In this document: one piece after another, positions 60,901 through 61,283 of the stretch
How the letters are laid out: each line of letters opens with the position of its first letter
Position numbering within the stretch: the stretch's first letter is position 1
NCBI GenBank assembly: GCA_020719725.1
Contig: DYPU01000004.1
Location: 1-61,283 of the forward strand
DNA: 61,283 bases
Direction of reading: 5' to 3'
DNA from: Anaerolinea sp.
Lineage (GTDB): Bacteria > Chloroflexota > Anaerolineae > Anaerolineales > Villigracilaceae
Notes under the pieces: generated by a model
Database searches by the model: none
Told to the model about the DNA's origin: nothing
What the model saw: only the letters and a program-made list of their open reading frames with translations
Made by a program: the position numbers and the translations under genes

Positions 60901-61224
60901 GCCATGTACAATCTGGTCGAAAACGCCATCAAATACACACCGCAAAACGGCCAGGTAACAGTACGTACCCGCTTAGACAGCGATCACCTTCATTTTGAAG
61001 TCCAAGATACCGGTATCGGCATCTCTCCCATCGACCAACCACGCTTATTTGAAAAATTTTACCGTGGCGGACAGCGCGAAGCCCGCGAACAAAAAGGCTC
61101 CGGTTTGGGCCTGGCAATAGTCCGCTCCATAGCCGAGCGGCATGGCGGACAGGTCTGGCTCGAAAGCCAGCTTGGGCGGGGCAGCACTTTCTTCCTGGAA
61201 GTCCCACTCAGACAATCTTCCTGA
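57940..61224 (+). CDS. Membrane sensor histidine kinase (7TM, extracellular sensor, GAF, PAS)
   Basis: A 1094-residue sensor kinase. N-terminal helices (about six or seven, residues 15-245) come first. Then one more helix leads to an outside sensor domain (about 270-510, resembling double-Cache), a helix at about 515-535 and HAMP (about 540-595, LASEAVRIAQGQLDHPLPVEGVDEVGQL). A GAF (about 600-755) and a PAS (about 765-865) follow. The dimerisation domain has phospho-accepting His878 in NTVSHDLRSPL, then the ATPase with NLVENAIKYT, DTGIGI and GSGLGLAI. A -10-like TATAAT lies at 57896-57901. No receiver gene follows inside the window; a ribosome-binding site after it suggests one may lie just outside. 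Confidence 0.92.
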   Translation: MEPIFSLFEGAFVPPLWPVNAGWLWWAILAFLVSWQVYNWKNYQSVWDGRSWGMVFGLAVLAIIFNNFIGLRFPAGAALSPPGIPIVPRGPALMALAALPWVLAGGLLGPVAAAIVGFVAGLVRFGIDTQSIFTPIEMALLAALFSAAIRQRFRTWPYRLLREPLITAVLLTLVFGLFFVVDVFMIVSGSVATRLDYAQTRLLYSTLAFAGEIFIAAGFAQVISIMFPALWGSSLPLMPSPDERSLEARFLLGTGTLITALLVALLIGDWLVAGTAARQMLQTRMKGTAELASQSIPFFLETGQNLAGQLALTPGLSLDDPNQLNLLLEQQIRIVPFFDQLMVLNPLGEVVGSYPPVTEAQLFLYPEESAGLQLAFSGVLSQTYTIPPAANGNAARVSFVISLLNPENGLAERVLIGRTNLETNPFTQPLINSLKSMEDLNGAGILLDEKNQILYHGASTSALMEKYPGQSTTQAAFFDDTSANGTRNLIYYQPALGRSWAVVITVPAQQSQEQALSIAAPLSVMILVLGLVSLASLRLGLKTVTSSMQTLASEAVRIAQGQLDHPLPVEGVDEVGQLRRAFEQMRVSLQSRLEELNRLLLVSQGVASSLDMGDAVEPVLEAILATGASAVRVVLTQASLQDTERDVPSIFALGPSKEKYPYLDAQILSLTQQQDKIVLTNVSRARTFAFPAGQPAPASLMAFPLRHENRYYGTLWAAYDQPRLFSEADVRFLATLAGQAALAASNNHLFLSAEVGRQRLAAILASTPDPVLVTDHLNRLLLANPAAWQTLGAAVGTAEGQPIEKVISHKALLDILQVSSADKLSAEVTVAGGQVFLATASPVVADGRLVGRVCILRDVTHFKEVDTMKTEFVNTVSHDLRSPLTLMRGYATMLEMVGELNEQQQGYVKKIILGVENMARLVNNLLDLGRIEVGVGLQLETAPLFDIIERVTSTLQMQASQKNITLNVETPKNISPLIEADHALLQQAMYNLVENAIKYTPQNGQVTVRTRLDSDHLHFEVQDTGIGISPIDQPRLFEKFYRGGQREAREQKGSGLGLAIVRSIAERHGGQVWLESQLGRGSTFFLEVPLRQSS

Positions 61225-61273
61225 AACTGGGCGATTGCATCTAAAATGAGGTAAAACTGGCTATCTTGCAATC

Positions 61274-61278
61274 AGGAG
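61274..61278 (+). promoter_or_regulatory. Shine-Dalgarno of a gene beginning beyond the window
   Basis: AGGAG lies 5 nt from the right edge in CAGGAGAAAAG, 50 nt after the histidine kinase stop. Its spacing predicts a start codon immediately outside, most simply the cognate response regulator. Confidence 0.6.
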
Positions 61279-61283
61279 AAAAG

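Overview
This window looks like chromosomal DNA of a Chloroflexota bacterium, probably class Anaerolineae. That placement is inferred from several features together: a dnaX/ybaB/recR block, multidomain 7TM histidine kinases, an F420-type luciferase-like oxidoreductase, a bacterial alpha-2-macroglobulin, a threonine T-box, a split YeeE/YedE transporter and HybB-type respiratory membrane subunits. No marker is complete enough to name a genus: only about 50 nt of 16S rRNA are present. The base composition and coding density are those of ordinary chromosome. I see no prophage, transposase, integrase or CRISPR array.

Layout. 1-712: the 5' end of a 16S rRNA gene running off the left edge on the minus strand, with a leader and four stacked sigma70-type promoters that share 16-bp spacers. 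1096-4905 (+): an FHA-winged-helix regulator, a membrane Ser/Thr kinase, a membrane protein sharing a motif with the kinase tail, and a GIN-domain lipoprotein. 4959-13789 (-): a replication/repair block (dnaX, ybaB, recR) with a GNAT acetyltransferase, a 1463-residue histidine kinase and two receiver proteins (one frameshifted) set inside it, plus a lamin-tail-like protein upstream. 13927-16763: a zinc-ribbon/FHA protein, prmA and pfkA. 16815-19033 (-): thrS behind a T-box leader, which itself lies 10 nt behind a tRNA-Val gene. 19201-25296 (+): a giant alpha-2-macroglobulin. 25345-31803 (-): msrA, clpC, a HIT protein, an LLM oxidoreductase, an M42 peptidase and a thioesterase.

32030-40515 (+) is the most distinctive accessory region. 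It holds an ArsR-type regulator, a tri-heme membrane cytochrome, two half-size YeeE/YedE sulfur transporters, a Tat-exported molybdopterin oxidoreductase with its four-cluster ferredoxin and HybB/NrfD membrane subunit, a nine-heme cytochrome and an AhpD-like protein. Read together it suggests import and respiratory reduction (or oxidation) of an inorganic sulfur compound, linked to the quinone pool and extracytoplasmic cytochromes; the substrate is inferred, not shown.

40723-53331 (+) is a cell-envelope cluster: a large membrane protein, an ABC ATPase and permease, a Q/A-rich coiled-coil membrane protein, then MoxR ATPase, DUF58 and two VWA proteins. The MoxR-DUF58-VWA set is a known chaperone-like association; its joining to an ABC exporter is the notable point. 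53353-61224 (+): cobalamin adenosyltransferase, a DUF554 protein, a PMT-like membrane glycosyltransferase, cmk, plsC and a second large histidine kinase. A ribosome-binding site at the extreme right end announces another gene just outside.

Three genes (13789 minus, 31803 minus, 53353 plus) have a near-consensus -10 box ending only 6-7 nt before ATG and no Shine-Dalgarno, so they are probably leaderless.
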